This document shows, piece after piece, positions 1 to 11,270 of a stretch of DNA of 64,000 nucleotides (its first letter is position 1; each line of letters opens with the position of its first letter). The notes beneath the pieces were generated by a model that worked only from the letters and a program-made list of their open reading frames with translations, was not told the DNA's origin and did not search any database. The stretch is from Xylaria sp. FL1777 (Eukaryota > Ascomycota > Sordariomycetes > Xylariales > Xylariaceae): the NCBI GenBank assembly GCA_022578965.1, contig MU400507.1, positions 744,001 through 808,000 on the forward strand. Direction: 5' to 3'. Both the position numbers and the translations under genes were made by a program.

Positions 1-283
1 AGGTTCGGGAGCGCGTCCTGGCCAAGGGCTTCACGGAGGATCAGTGGCTGAGCGCGTTGGAGGAGTACACCAGTCTAGATGTGAGTTTCACGCGTTCCCC
101 TCTTCATCAATCTGTTTCATATACATCCTATATATTTTCTTACACTTTACACCCTTCATGTCAACTGGAAATGGAATGATCATCAGCTAATCCTGTTGGA
201 AATAGGTCTGGCAAACAGCCGGCAACGGCAGCAGGCTCGTATTCATCACAGCCAACGACGGCGCGGGAGACGACGACGAGTAG
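1..283 (+). CDS. MCM7: MCM7 replicative helicase subunit, 3' end only
   Basis: This is the C-terminal tail of a gene that enters from the left edge. Exons are 1-80 and 206-283, with a 125-bp intron (GTGAGT donor, GCTAATC branch, ATAG acceptor). The spliced frame reads VRERVLAKGFTED, then EEYTSLD|VWQTAGNG and SRLVFI, and ends in an acidic GDDDE tail. The RERVLAKGFTE and VWQ...FI patterns are characteristic of the winged-helix end of MCM7, one of six subunits of the MCM2-7 helicase that unwinds origins in the nucleus. Only about 51 residues are visible, so the ATPase core cannot be checked. MCM4 lies elsewhere in the same window. The identification rests on the C-terminal signature alone. Confidence 0.85.
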
Positions 284-850
284 CACTGCTAATAACGCAA
301 CTCGATCATGAAAAGCCATTCCCCCCTTTCCTGGTCCTGTCATCAGGCACTTCAATACCGGCGTTTCGGTAGGCTTGGGTTCGTACTTTGTTCACGAAAT
401 GTGGAGTCGTGTGATTCGCGCAAAGGGGTGAGAGGATTATCAGCGTAGAAATTACATTCTAGAGTCGAAGATTACGCGTGCTCACGTTGGCTTCGGTATT
501 CGCCAGTCTAGGTAAATACCACAAGACCTGATGAAGAGAGATAATAATAAAAAACAATGCAAACATTCTTTCCATGATCAACCCTATATGCCCATTGATT
601 TAATTATACTTTATCTCGGTTCTTAGATAGATATCACATGATGAGGACGTTGAGTCTTAAAAACCCGGGGTCAGTAAGTAGTACCAGTAGTACAAGAGTA
701 GTTGTAGATAACGTCTAGCTTCTGATACGGTGGTATTCTATAATATACAATATGCAGTGATACAGCAGCTATCAGCTTACAAACCGGCTCTTATATACAG
801 CAGCACCAGCATATTTTTTTCTTCTCGTCGAACTAGCTCATTTATCATCA
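284..850. other. Intergenic between MCM7 and DAP3 3' ends
   Basis: This spacer of about 570 bp separates two convergent genes. It is AT-rich near 540-660 and holds no convincing ORF, RNA gene or repeat. It presumably carries both 3' UTRs and polyadenylation signals, although none is individually convincing. Confidence 0.6.
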
Positions 851-2304
851 TTATGTCGTTTCCCGCAGGTCGTGGAACGCAACGCGCTCCATCTCGGCTA
901 CTATGCCGCCACCAGCCAGAGTCCACTTCTCACTGACGCTCTTCTCGTCAATGCGCGAGCGCAGAATGCCACTAGCCGCCCAGTATTCCATGAGCGCGCG
1001 GGCGTCTGTCTTCGAGAGGCCTTGGACATCCAACACTTTGACGCCCCTTAGAGAGTCGAAGACTCGCTCGTCATACTTGCTGAAGAAAGGGTCCCGCTTC
1101 GGGATTGTTTCACCCTTCTGCACGGCTGCCGCTTGGGCGATGGCCATCTCCATAGAGGGGATTATGGGCGCGTTACCCTTCGACGTTACGCCAAGGATGA
1201 CAGCACCGTTTGGAAAGCTCGTCTTGCCACCTAAAGCATCGGCAAACATGCGCACAAGGGCTAAGTCGTGACTATGAATCAGCTCAAAGGCGGGAGACCG
1301 GTACTTGCTAATACGCATGATGTGTGCGAGGCCGTCGAGAGAGAATAGGATCGGGGGTCGCTCAGGAAGGAGTAGCTCTTTCCAGAAGGACTGGAAGACA
1401 GGCCAGGCGAAGTCGGGTTCTTTAGTTGCATTAAGGAGACTGGCTAGCGTCATGTTACGTGTTACCGAGATAGGCAGATGCAGATGGTCCAGATGGACCT
1501 TATGTTGTGACAGAATTTGATGATGTGCCTGATAAATAGCCTGCATCAGCTTTACAACATAGACAGGCTGTGAAAACATGTCCGAGTTCTGTATCGTAGA
1601 GTATTCAGTCGCCGCGGTTGTTAACTCCTGCCCTGTAAAGTAACGACATCAACCCCTGCATTATCCATGATCAGTCATACAGAATATTCCTTACCTTCAG
1701 GTATGTTGATGACAATCCATTTGTTCAAAAGTCCGGTGGCTATGGCTTGAAGACCGAGTATGCTCTTTCCCGACCCCCTATTTCCGGTAATAACCACTCT
1801 GAGCGTCTTCTTCTTCTCGATAGCGTCCGTCATCCGCTTCGTCAAGTCGACCGTCTCCTTGCGAACAAGCATGTGCGGGTGCCGGAACAAGCTCCAGTTC
1901 TGGCTGGACTTGAAAGCCTCACAGGTCCTCAGCTGGTCGATAAGCTCGGGGGGTATGCCGAAGATCTTGCCAGCCGAATCGGGATTCGCAGCATTTTCAG
2001 AGGACAAGGCCTCGAGACCCGGGACTGCGAGGGCATTGTCGTTACTAAGCTGGATGCGCTTGCGGAAGGCCTTTCGCTCGCCGGGAAGCGGAGGCTTGGT
2101 CTTATCTGGTGATCGCTTCTTTCTCCCCAGGACAAGCCGCTTGCCGGAACGGGAATGCCTCGATGAGGGCTCAGCGGCTTTGAGCGGCGCGCATGTCGTG
2201 ATGAAGGCAGCGGCCGCCGGTGTAGAGGCGGCTACAGAAACAGGCGCAAGCAGAAGACGCTGCGAGGGCCTGGCAAGGCACCTCCAGCAATTCGTGCTTG
2301 CCAT
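851..2304 (-). CDS. DAP3: Mitochondrial small ribosomal subunit protein mS29 (DAP3/Rsm23)
   Basis: This is a GTP-binding protein of the mitochondrial small ribosomal subunit. Exons on the minus strand are 1695-2304 and 851-1632, with a 62-bp intron (GTAAGG...TTACAG) joining IPE|GQELTTAATEY in phase, giving 463 aa. The start is the first ATG (MASTNCWRCLARPSQ), which opens an Arg/Ala-rich mitochondrial presequence. A P-loop, GNRGSGKS, lies at residues 174-181, followed by the mS29 hallmark IPEGQELTTAATEY. The C-terminal half (FSLDGLAHIM, then VLDVQGLSKTDARALMEYW) is also typical. An open frame extends upstream to 3024 through the promoter, but it is not needed and overlaps RRS1. The gene is divergent from RRS1 across a 482-bp shared promoter. 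Confidence 0.9.
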
Positions 2305-2786
2305 TAGCCTAGTTGCCCGGATCTGGTTGGTGTGAGGGAGTGGGCGATACAGTCGTCGGCGAGGTGAAAGCTTCGCCAAATTGATGAATGCCACCGAAAG
2401 GCGGGCCCAGTAAAATTTCCAGGTTAGATAGAGGATCGCGCCGCGCCAAACCTCATCCAGGTCCCGAGTTGCAGGGCGGGTAGTGGCAGCCGGCGGAGAA
2501 ATTAGCGCTCCGAAGCAGTAAGCTGGCAGGGACTGGAGGCATAGCAGGGGGGCCTTTTTATCGATTACGAGGTCCCGCCAAAAAACCATCAGCGCAGCTT
2601 CAAGCCATTGGACTTTTCCTTCTATGTCAACACCATTTACAACCAACCGGTAGCTACCTGCAATCGCAACAGTCACCGAGCTCGAACAATTTACCGCCGA
2701 TTTAACGAACCAAATCAATTGCTGAAAGGAGGTCAATATTTGCCCAACCGCACAATCTACATCAGCGATTACTCGCATCAGCCACA

Positions 2787-3450
2787 ATGTCTCTCTCAAC
2801 TGGGAAGACGAGGACAAAGCTCGACGTAGCCGTCGAACGGCCAACACCGTACACCTTCGACCTCGGCCTCTTACTAGCGAACGACGCCAACCCCATAAAC
2901 ACATCGACACCCGCCGAGACCTCGTCCATGGGCGTCGACCCCCTCGAAGCCCAGCTAATCGCGACCGCACGAGACGGCGCGCAAGGAATAATAAGTACGC
3001 CTCCAGCCCATCATTTCCATCCATCCATCACCTCTCTTTCCCCCTCGAATACCCCAAACTAATGCTTCTCCCGAAGATCAACTCCTCACAACCTGCCCAA
3101 TCTCGTCGACGCCGCAAGGCGTACTCCTATCCCTGCCGGCCCCGAGCACGGCTCTGCCGCGCGAGAAGCCAATGCCCGAAGCCAAGGCGCCCACGAAGTG
3201 GGAGCAGTTCGCCGCCAAGCGGGGCATAAAGCCGAAGACGCGCGAGCAGCGGCGCATGCGGTCGCAGAAGTACAATGAGGAGACGGGCCAGTGGGAGAAG
3301 ACGTGGGGCTTCAACAAGCACGGCCGTATTGACCGGAAGGAGAAGGGGATGGTCCAGCAGGACTGGCTGGTCGAGGTAGACGAGAAGAAGGAACGTGAAG
3401 AGAAGGATACGAGGCGCAAGGCAAAGGGTGGCAAGGGAAGGAAGAAATAA
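2787..3450 (+). CDS. RRS1: Ribosome biogenesis regulatory protein RRS1
   Basis: This nucleolar factor recruits the 5S RNP during 60S assembly. Exons are 2787-2994 and 3077-3450, split by an 82-bp intron (GTACGC donor, CCGAAG acceptor). The splice joins GII|NQLLTTCPISS in frame and gives 193 aa. Diagnostic segments in order are ERPTPYTFDLGLLLANDANP (about residues 17-36), the ARDGAQ block, LPREKPMPEAKAPTKWEQFA, then W...GFNKHGRIDR, and a Lys/Arg-rich C-terminal tail that would serve as a nucleolar signal. The length is close to the yeast protein. The gene shares its upstream region with DAP3, a pairing of cytosolic and mitochondrial ribosome genes. Confidence 0.93.
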
Positions 3451-4467
3451 GGAGCGTTAGAGATTCGAATGGCCCCAAACGATAAGCAGCGCAGGCGAGG
3501 GTTTTTCCCCCCCTTCTCCATGGCGTTATTAATGATACCCAGAAAGCTACACATTCATGAAGAGAAGAAAACCTGTAGGTGTCTGACAACAAGTGGTGTG
3601 GCGTTAGATGATTCGTGGTGCATTTAGGGTCTAGCACATTGCAACGGCGTTCCATACTAGGTACAAACGGTAGTTTATATATTCGTTCCATGCTTCATCA
3701 CGGTATCCCTGCTCGTTATGATACATGCCACAAGCAAACAGCATTTTCCCGCCCCGCATGTTAGGCCCCAAACTCCGTCAAGCCTGGGCGCCGGGGAGCG
3801 TAGCAAGGCGTCTTGTCGTCATCAGACACGCCTTGCCTTACGTCCTATTGACCAACCTTACACACATGACCCCGAGGGTTCTCTTCATTTCCTTCCAGCA
3901 TTACCCAAAGGTAGAGAACGGCCATATTCAAGCAACAATAACAAGACGGCATATGTCCCGAGCGAAACATGAGGCATAGATGGTCAGCTGAGCCACCCGT
4001 CTTCCTCGATTTTATCCTGGCCTCACGCGCTCATCAAACAGTTCCCGCCCAACCTCCTTCCAGCAGAATGCTATTCACTTGCTCCAACAGATACCGCACA
4101 ACAATGATCAACACAAAGGGTATACCAAAACGCGAAGAAAATGCCATCCCCCAAAAGCAAAGAAAGTAGAAAAGGAGGCCAGTAAAATTAGGCGGGCTTC
4201 GGATAAGTCATAAGAAGCAGACAAATGGGCCAACTGCGAATCCAGAGTCTATCGTTTCACAATATAGACTCGAAAAGGAGCGACAATATCATGCATGCGA
4301 GGCTCTCTCGGTGTGAACTTGAAAGGAGCCAAGAGCAATTAGCCCTAATAACGCCCCGTTTTCATACACCGATGGCGACTGAACCAAGCCGTCCACAACA
4401 TCTCCCGAATAGTTGTCACTCTCAGCGGATTAGACTAATATAGAAAGTCGCTCATATGGGGGTATCT
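3451..4467. other. Intergenic, 3' of RRS1 and of the RhoGAP gene
   Basis: This is about 1 kb between convergent genes. Several short open frames occur on both strands (for example 3718-3972 and 4225-4443), but they lack recognisable motifs or start context. I see no repeats or RNA genes. Confidence 0.5.
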
Positions 4468-6735
4468 TCAGAAATTCATCGGCGACAACGGTTTGATTGG
4501 AGACAGGGGCCGTAGCTCTCGGGTTGGTTGCGTAGAGATTTCTTGGTCAGTGGATTGATTCGCCGAAGACGACGAATAGTCGACAGTTAGGTTTCCGTTC
4601 GATTGATTGGGAGCCAGCGTCTTTTTTCTTAGTTTACCATTATGTGCTTCTGTAGAATGTACTGAAGTCTTGCTACCATCGGAAGAAGAGATGGTAATAT
4701 CGTCGGGAGATTCGTTGCTATTACGACGGTCTCTAGCAAGACCCCGAGGCAAAGGTTGCTGGAATAGTTTATATTCTTCTTCAATATACTTGGCTTCGTT
4801 CTTGCAGCCCTGCCAGCAAAGCCGCCAGTCGCAAACGAGGAATTTGAAACAAAACGCATCTATTTTCATACAAGGCTGAAAACAGATGCAAAGATTTCGG
4901 AAGTCCATCTTGTTCTTGTCCGAGTGGGCTAATAGTAGGCTGAGGTGACAAGTGACAGCGAAAAGAAGGTAGTATTTGAACGGCGGGAGATTCGACAGCT
5001 CGTCGATGAGCATTTGGGGAACCTTTTCAGTGCCGGCACAATTTCGAGAGACTCGCTCCTGGGCTTCTTTCGGAAAGAGCTCGTCAGGAAGCTCACGTAA
5101 CCAGGCTTTCAGCATAGACCCAATTATATTTATATCGTACAGATCATCTTGAGCAAAAAGATCGACGTCGTATTCTTGAGGTTGGTTAGTATCAAGACCG
5201 GAAACAGTAGGATCGGAGCACGTACCTTCGTCAAATCTCCGTTGCCACTTTTTAATCTGAGGACCACTTCCAGGTACCCGGTAGAGACCTTCTACTTCAG
5301 TTCCATTGAAGTTGAGGTAATCTATGGCCCGCCAAGGGAAGGCGGGCATCCAGAATTCCGTCTTGTCCCGCGATTCTTCTAATCTCTTTGAAATCCTGGT
5401 CTTGCGCGTCTGCTCGATTAGTGGCAAATTGATTACTTTTAGAACATAGTGTTCGTCATCCACCACTGGTTCTCTCTCAGATGTGCTGGCACTGCGGCCA
5501 CTCTTTCCAAATAAACCTTTACTGATCATATCGGCTGCCCGGCTGCCCGAACTCCTGAGCCCACCAAGAAATGTGGATCCTCCGTTGTCTCTGATAGATG
5601 GAGGTTGGCTTCTATTTTCTTTATCATTACGGTATTCTTTATGCGATGACGTATCACGAAGAGCTCGATCTGCCGAGTGGTTCCGCGTAGATGAATTCAT
5701 CATGTGCCTGAAAGACCTATCATGCGCCTCTGGATTGATCGGTGCAGTCTTTAGAGGCGGTTGTTCATCAGAAGTTGCCGGTTTCTCTGGCTCGGTCATT
5801 TGAATTGTGACATTCTGCAGTGGGCCCTGACCATCCTGCTCTTTAAACGATCGATTGCGACCCAATAATGTAAATGGTTTAGGCTTGCTCTTTTTCAATG
5901 TCGCGGGTTCGTGTTCAGTAGTCGACGATAGAGGCGCGTCTGGTTTAGATTGTAAAGTAGGCGCAGGTTTTTGAATAGGTAGATCGGGAGAGGATCGGTC
6001 TGATGTGCAAGAACAATTAGCATGTATAAGGAAACAATTGAGAGAGATCTATAGGAGCTATTCCCTATGTGACGCACCGGAATACTTGGAGGCTTTACTA
6101 GGGACCCTCTCTGCCATTATAGGTAAATCGACACCCCGCGACATAGCCTCCCTATTGCCTGCAGTATGAGTAGGTTGAAGCTGGTTATTTGCCCTTGAGC
6201 CCTTCCCAAAGTTGAAGAAACGGCTCCCACTCCTCGTGTGCTTCTCCTCGGTATGACTGTGAGCCTGAGATAAATTGGGCGACGTCGCAGACTGGGTAAT
6301 GAAAGGTACAGTAGGTGGATGTTGCGAGTTGTGGTTAGAATTACCAGTTTCCTGTCGGCCAAGCTGCGTATCGTCGGCAGAACGTAGCGGCAGTGGCGGC
6401 TGAGATTCTCCGACAAGTCGCGACCGAGGTTCTCCTTGCTGGGTTTGTGGCCTCCTCGCTGGGTTGAATTTGCTGAATGGAGAGCGAGGAGACTTGGGCG
6501 ATTTGTTCGAGAGACTTGGTGCCAGAACTTGAAGGGTGTTGTCGGGGCCGAATAAAGAGAGTGGGCTTGGTCTATCTGTCACTCCCGGGGCGGTGGAATC
6601 GGGGGAACCAAGCGTAGCAGCAGTAGTGGCAGTAGTGGCAGTGGAGGAGGGCGGGCCCTTAGAGTCGTCGTTACCAGTAGAGGAGGAAACGTCTTCAGCC
6701 AAAGCCAGCGGCTGAGGAGCGGACCTGCGTCCCAT
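4468..6735 (-). CDS. RhoGAP-domain protein
   Basis: This is a predicted GTPase-activating protein for Rho/Cdc42-type GTPases. Minus-strand exons are 6078-6735, 5226-5999 and 4468-5174. Intron 1 is 78 bp (GTGCGT...CATCAG). Intron 2 is only 51 bp, in frame and free of stops (GTACGT...CTAACC...CAAG). Removing it joins RRFDE|EYDVDLF, which is the usual RhoGAP spacing, giving about 712 aa. The first 400 residues are Ser/Pro/Asn-rich and probably disordered. The RhoGAP domain spans roughly residues 411-620. It has the arginine finger in GLYRVPGSG (about R460), the block INIIGSMLKAWLRELPDELFP, and the following LCICFQPCMKIDAFCFKFLV. The start MGRRSAPQP is chosen because the upstream frame looks non-coding; an earlier in-frame start is possible. 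The exact Rho partner cannot be read from the sequence. Confidence 0.85.
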
Positions 6736-9700
6736 TATTGCATGTGTGGTGGCGTTCCACGGCCGCCGCAAGCCAATTCGAGCGATGGGGGCAGATATCG
6801 GGATATTATTGGCTCGCTGGCAGCCCAGCAGGCATCGGGCAATGTTCAAAAATAAACGGCTTACACGCGCTGCCGCAGGCGGGAGTGATGGCAAGGAGCA
6901 GGCCGTTCGTCTCGCGCTTCCGTCGGTGGAATGTTGTATCAGAATGCCCAATTCCTAATTCCTGGGGGGGGGAGTGTCAGGCCGGTTGCGCAGCTGATTG
7001 GTAGCGGCAAAATACCCAGATAGATTATTGAAACTTGCGACAAAACCCCAAAACCAACCCGCCACCAACACAGGCCTAATGCTCCAATGCAAGACACGAC
7101 AGCCCGGGGACAAGACGGCCGGGAATTCTTCCTTACGACGGATTGACGATTGACGTACCTAGCAGACGGCCCAGCCTGGTCGGTAGGTAGAGACTTGGGC
7201 AGGATATCAGGATATCAGAAGACGTAGTATACCGGTAGTTACCCGCGATGCATTTGTTCTGCTGCCCAGGCACAAAGTACTGCTGAGGTAACAAACAGAA
7301 AGAAACGGAGGCCCGGTCTGCTTTGTTTTCACTGGATCCAACAGCCTGCCTTGTCTGTCAAGCTGGCTTGTGATGGACAGGGAAGGAGCCGGTACACTCG
7401 CTGCCTCACCAGAGTCATCGGTAGGGGTAAGGAAGTAGGAAGTGGGAAAGTGTTAGAAATAGGTACGTTGCTGGGTAGACCATCCATCAGGGTGTTACGG
7501 CAAGCAGTGTAACGGTGGGTGAGTAGCGCATAGCGTACCTGGGCAGTGCCTGGACTTGTCCATTAACGACATTCGAGAAACAGACAGACGGGGGTGGCTT
7601 GTACTACATACCTACTTAGGTACGTACTACACAACACCGTGAGGTACTCGGGTAGGTACTGTACTACTGAGTACGCAGTAGGTAGTTGCATGTAAGTACT
7701 TAGAGGAGGTGGGTTGGGGAAAGATTACAATAATGTCGTGATCTGGAATTGATCAACTGGAGATCTGACAAAACACCATGCATGGATTTTGGTCGCTGGT
7801 GGTCTCGTAAAAGCAGTAGGTAATGGTCGTCGCAAATCTCAGGTATATAGTAAGTACTAAAGTTCTACTCATCTGCGAGTCCAGGCAATGCAGATAACAT
7901 TTGCAGAAGCGATGTTTTCTCGAGCATTCTGTTGATTAGGTACCTACTACGTAAGTTCGTTAGGTACCCAGCCAGATGGATTAAGCCTACCTGGTCAGGT
8001 ACATGTGGCGATTTTGCCTGTTTCAGGAAATTGGATGTGCCAACATTACACTAGACTAGAAAGAGCCATCTCCTTCCAATCTAGTGTAAACTCCTGCTAC
8101 TAGTGAATGTTACTGTCCATACCCGTAGTAGTATATCAGATCCTCGGAATATATGCCAACAGTTAGTAATATAGGAGAGAGGTAAATATGGCATAAAGTG
8201 TGAGTATACAGAGGTCGAAACTGCTTGCATACCATTTTATCTACTCCATCCGCGACGTAAAGTGCACGTTGGCGAGTACGTACACACCTTACGCAACAAC
8301 CATACTGCGTACTGCTGTACTACTACACATTACTATAATTAAGGCATTGTACACATCAAGTCGTTAACCTCCGGTATCTAATTGGGGGCCCAGCCATACC
8401 TTGTCTATAATTGTTTACTGTCACTAATACTGTATGTATACGAGTACTAGCTATGATAGGGTCAACAAGGCGTTATTCTTGGATCGGCGATAGATCAGGA
8501 GATTCAATCATACAGTCTGTCTAATATTCCCCAAGTTCCCTGTTAACGGTTGGCTAGCAAGCGTCATGCTCCGTGTTATTCCATTTGGTTCTTATAGGAT
8601 TCGTCATCGGAGCAAGCAGCCTGTGGTAGACAGTTTATTAAAGATAGGTAGGTATGTGCCAACGAACACCTGTAGTGTAGCACTACGCATATATACTGCG
8701 TAACGAGATCCCAAGAGATGTCGCTCTGGTCCCGGCGCAATGCCAAGAATGCCACATTGGCAGGGGATCTCATGCGTTGGTGACGAAACCATAAAAGGCT
8801 TAACAGGGGTTTCGTCGACCGAAACACAAACCCGCTTGGATTCTGAAACACGCACGCTGACCCTGCATCTCCTTAAAGAGCCGACCGGCGCATCCCGCGA
8901 AGCAATTCCAGCATCACCGATAGCAAGCCAAATCCGTCTATACTATATAACACAGCACAACTATGAAAGAGGAAAGGAAAAAAAAAGGGCAACCGGATGA
9001 ATGTGACAATGAGGCATGTTAAATAAAGCCTTGCGAAGTTGAATATCCCTCAAAGTAGGACAGGAGTTCTATAGGAAGTGAGATACGAGACGCGTAGCCG
9101 TTCAAGACGCTACACAGCGCTTGGAAAAAAACAGCTTTTCCAATGATATGTCTTGACTGTATTGACTCTACCCTCCCTAATAATAGTTTCCGGGTCCCAT
9201 TGCAATGGGTCGATCTGGGTAGTACAGTAACGAAATTTTTGTTTTATGCTACATAGGAAGGGAGCATTGCGTATTTTCTATAATCTCTGGAACGAGGGTA
9301 CTGCGTATGATTGGCTTTAGAAATCTAGAAACATTTGCTGTTGCCATGTGGTCAAGGAAGCAGGTCTTCTTCATATCCCAGCACAACAAGGCTGACTCTA
9401 GTGCATGAACTCGCAGAAGATGAACACATCACTTTGCGTTTTGCCGGCCTCAGTCAAAGAAAAATGATTAAATAATGAGTCGCAACATCGTCCCAACGTC
9501 CTAGACTGAAAAGAACAAATGCCAGATTATGCTTCTATTTAACTCAAGCCTTAAGAGTAAATACAACAAAGGTGGACTTGGAGGAGCTATTTATACGCAG
9601 TATTTTTTTACGTAGTACTAGTAGGAACAATGCATCACATGAAGTAGGTACATATGTTGTCGACCTACATCCTGGGGTTCATGCATGTAGATACGCAGTA

Positions 9701-10227
9701 AGTACTTAACCTTACAAGGTATGTAGAAATTCAATGTTGCCAAGCACGATGGATGGCTCCACTTCCACAATAGGCAACAACCAGTTACCTTCACCTCTTC
9801 CGGGATTTTCAATATTAGCTCAATACTTGGCACCGTTTTCTATCGAATCCAGCAAACGTTTTCCTAGGTGGCCCTACCAGGCTAACGACATAACCCTTGG
9901 AAAAGTGACCTGATTCCCCTGCAAATTTGGGTTATCTTCTAGGTACCCATAGCTGATTCCTAGCCGCACCCTGATATAATCCTAATCATGACCCCGGTCA
10001 AGCCCTTGTTTTTGTATTGAGCTAACATTGAAAATCCCCGAAGAGGTGTTGACTAGGCTACTGCAAAGCGCCCTAGATCACCTCCACCCCCACTTCCATC
10101 TCATACTACAATCGACGACCACTAGGTGGACATATGTAGTCTTCCTACAATTATTGGGTGCTCGGAATACCTGTTTTGAAACGAATGTACAGAAAGTCCT
10201 CAATTTGAGTGCTGTCTGTTGTCGAAG
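6736..10227. other. 3.5-kb gene-free region rich in GTACCTA and TACGCAGTA words
   Basis: No convincing coding region occurs here. Short frames at 8576-9000 and 9618-9833 lack family motifs. The region carries many copies of TAGGTAC/GTACCTA, six copies of the 9-mer TACGCAGTA (either strand) between 7672 and 9700, and a 10-bp inverted repeat at 8046-8055/8080-8089. It includes the upstream regions of two divergently transcribed genes (RhoGAP and BET2). Confidence 0.6.
8046..8089. repeat. Inverted repeat, 10-bp arms with 24-nt loop
   Basis: TTACACTAGA at 8046-8055 is exactly complementary to TCTAGTGTAA at 8080-8089. It could form a hairpin in either strand. No flanking gene or target duplication is evident, so its role is unknown. 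Confidence 0.6.
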
Positions 10228-11270
10228 ATGGCCGACTTAACCCGGCTGCCAGAAGAGCTCCAGCTTGCCACAACCCAGCACGTCAAATATATCCAAAGCC
10301 TGGACACGAAAAAAGACGAGTATGATTACTGGCTGACCGAGCACCTGCGTCTAAACGGGCTCTACTGGGGGCTTACTGCACTGCATCTGCTCAGACATCC
10401 TGACGCACTTCCTCGTGACAAAACCATCGACTTCGTCTTGTCGTGTCAGCATGAGAATGGAGGATTTGGTGCTGCCCCGGGACACGATGCTCACATGCTC
10501 TATACCGTCAGCGCTGTGCAGATTCTTGCTTTAGTCGATGCCTTTGATGAACTTGAGACACGTGGCACAGGCAAATTGAAGGTTGCGCAATGTGAGTCGG
10601 CCACGCTCGGTCCTTCGGAATGACAAGGCTAATCCACTCGCCAGTCATGGCAGGACTCCAGGATCGGGAAAGGGGCACCTTCGCTGGCGATGAATGGGGA
10701 GAAGAAGACACTCGTTTCCTATACGGCGCGCTGAATGCCTTATCCCTTCTTAATATGCTGCACCTTGTCGACATTGATAAGGCTGTAAACCATGTTGCTG
10801 CTTGCGCCAACTTTGACGGGGGCTACGGCGTCAACCCAGGTGACGAGTCACATTCTGGGCAGATCTTTACCTGCGTAGCTGCGCTTACTATAGCCAAGAG
10901 ACAAGATCTGATCGACCAGGATAGACTAGCTGGGTGGTTGAGCGAACGGCAGCAACCAAACGGTGGCCTAAACGGCCGACCAGAGAAGCAAGAAGATGTC
11001 TGCTATAGCTGGTGGGTTCTGAGTAGTCTCTCGATGATTGGCCGGACGCATTGGATAGATCGGGAGAAACTCGTCAGATTCATTCTACAGTGTCAAGACA
11101 CCGAGAACGGCGGGATCTCAGACCGACCTGGTAATATGGTCGATGTCTGGCACACGCTCTTCGGTCTCACAGGCTTGAGTCTCTTGGGTTATCCTGGCCT
11201 GGATGAAATTAACCCCGTGTATTGTCTACCAAAATCAACCGTAGAACGCGTGCTAGGCAAGCCGACGTAG
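10228..11270 (+). CDS. BET2: Rab geranylgeranyltransferase (type II) beta subunit
   Basis: This is the catalytic beta subunit that attaches geranylgeranyl groups to Rab GTPases together with an alpha subunit and Rab escort protein. Exons are 10228-10591 and 10645-11270, with a 53-bp intron (GTGAGT...GCTAATC...GCCAG) joining VAQ|FMAGLQDRE, giving 329 aa, close to the yeast and rat lengths. Repeated prenyltransferase motifs are visible: CQHENGGFGAAPGHDAH, CANFDGGYGVNPGDESH, QPNGGLNGRPEKQEDVCYSW and CQDTENGGISDRPG. The zinc ligands are the Asp and Cys of EDVCYSWW and the His of DVWHTLFG. The start ATG follows GTCGAAG. The farnesyltransferase and GGTase-I beta subunits are alternatives, but length and motif spacing favour type II. 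Confidence 0.93.

Noticed and set aside
2305..3024. N-terminal extension of DAP3 by 240 codons
   Set aside because: It runs through the divergent promoter and over RRS1 exon 1. The ATG at 2304 already starts a good mitochondrial presequence.
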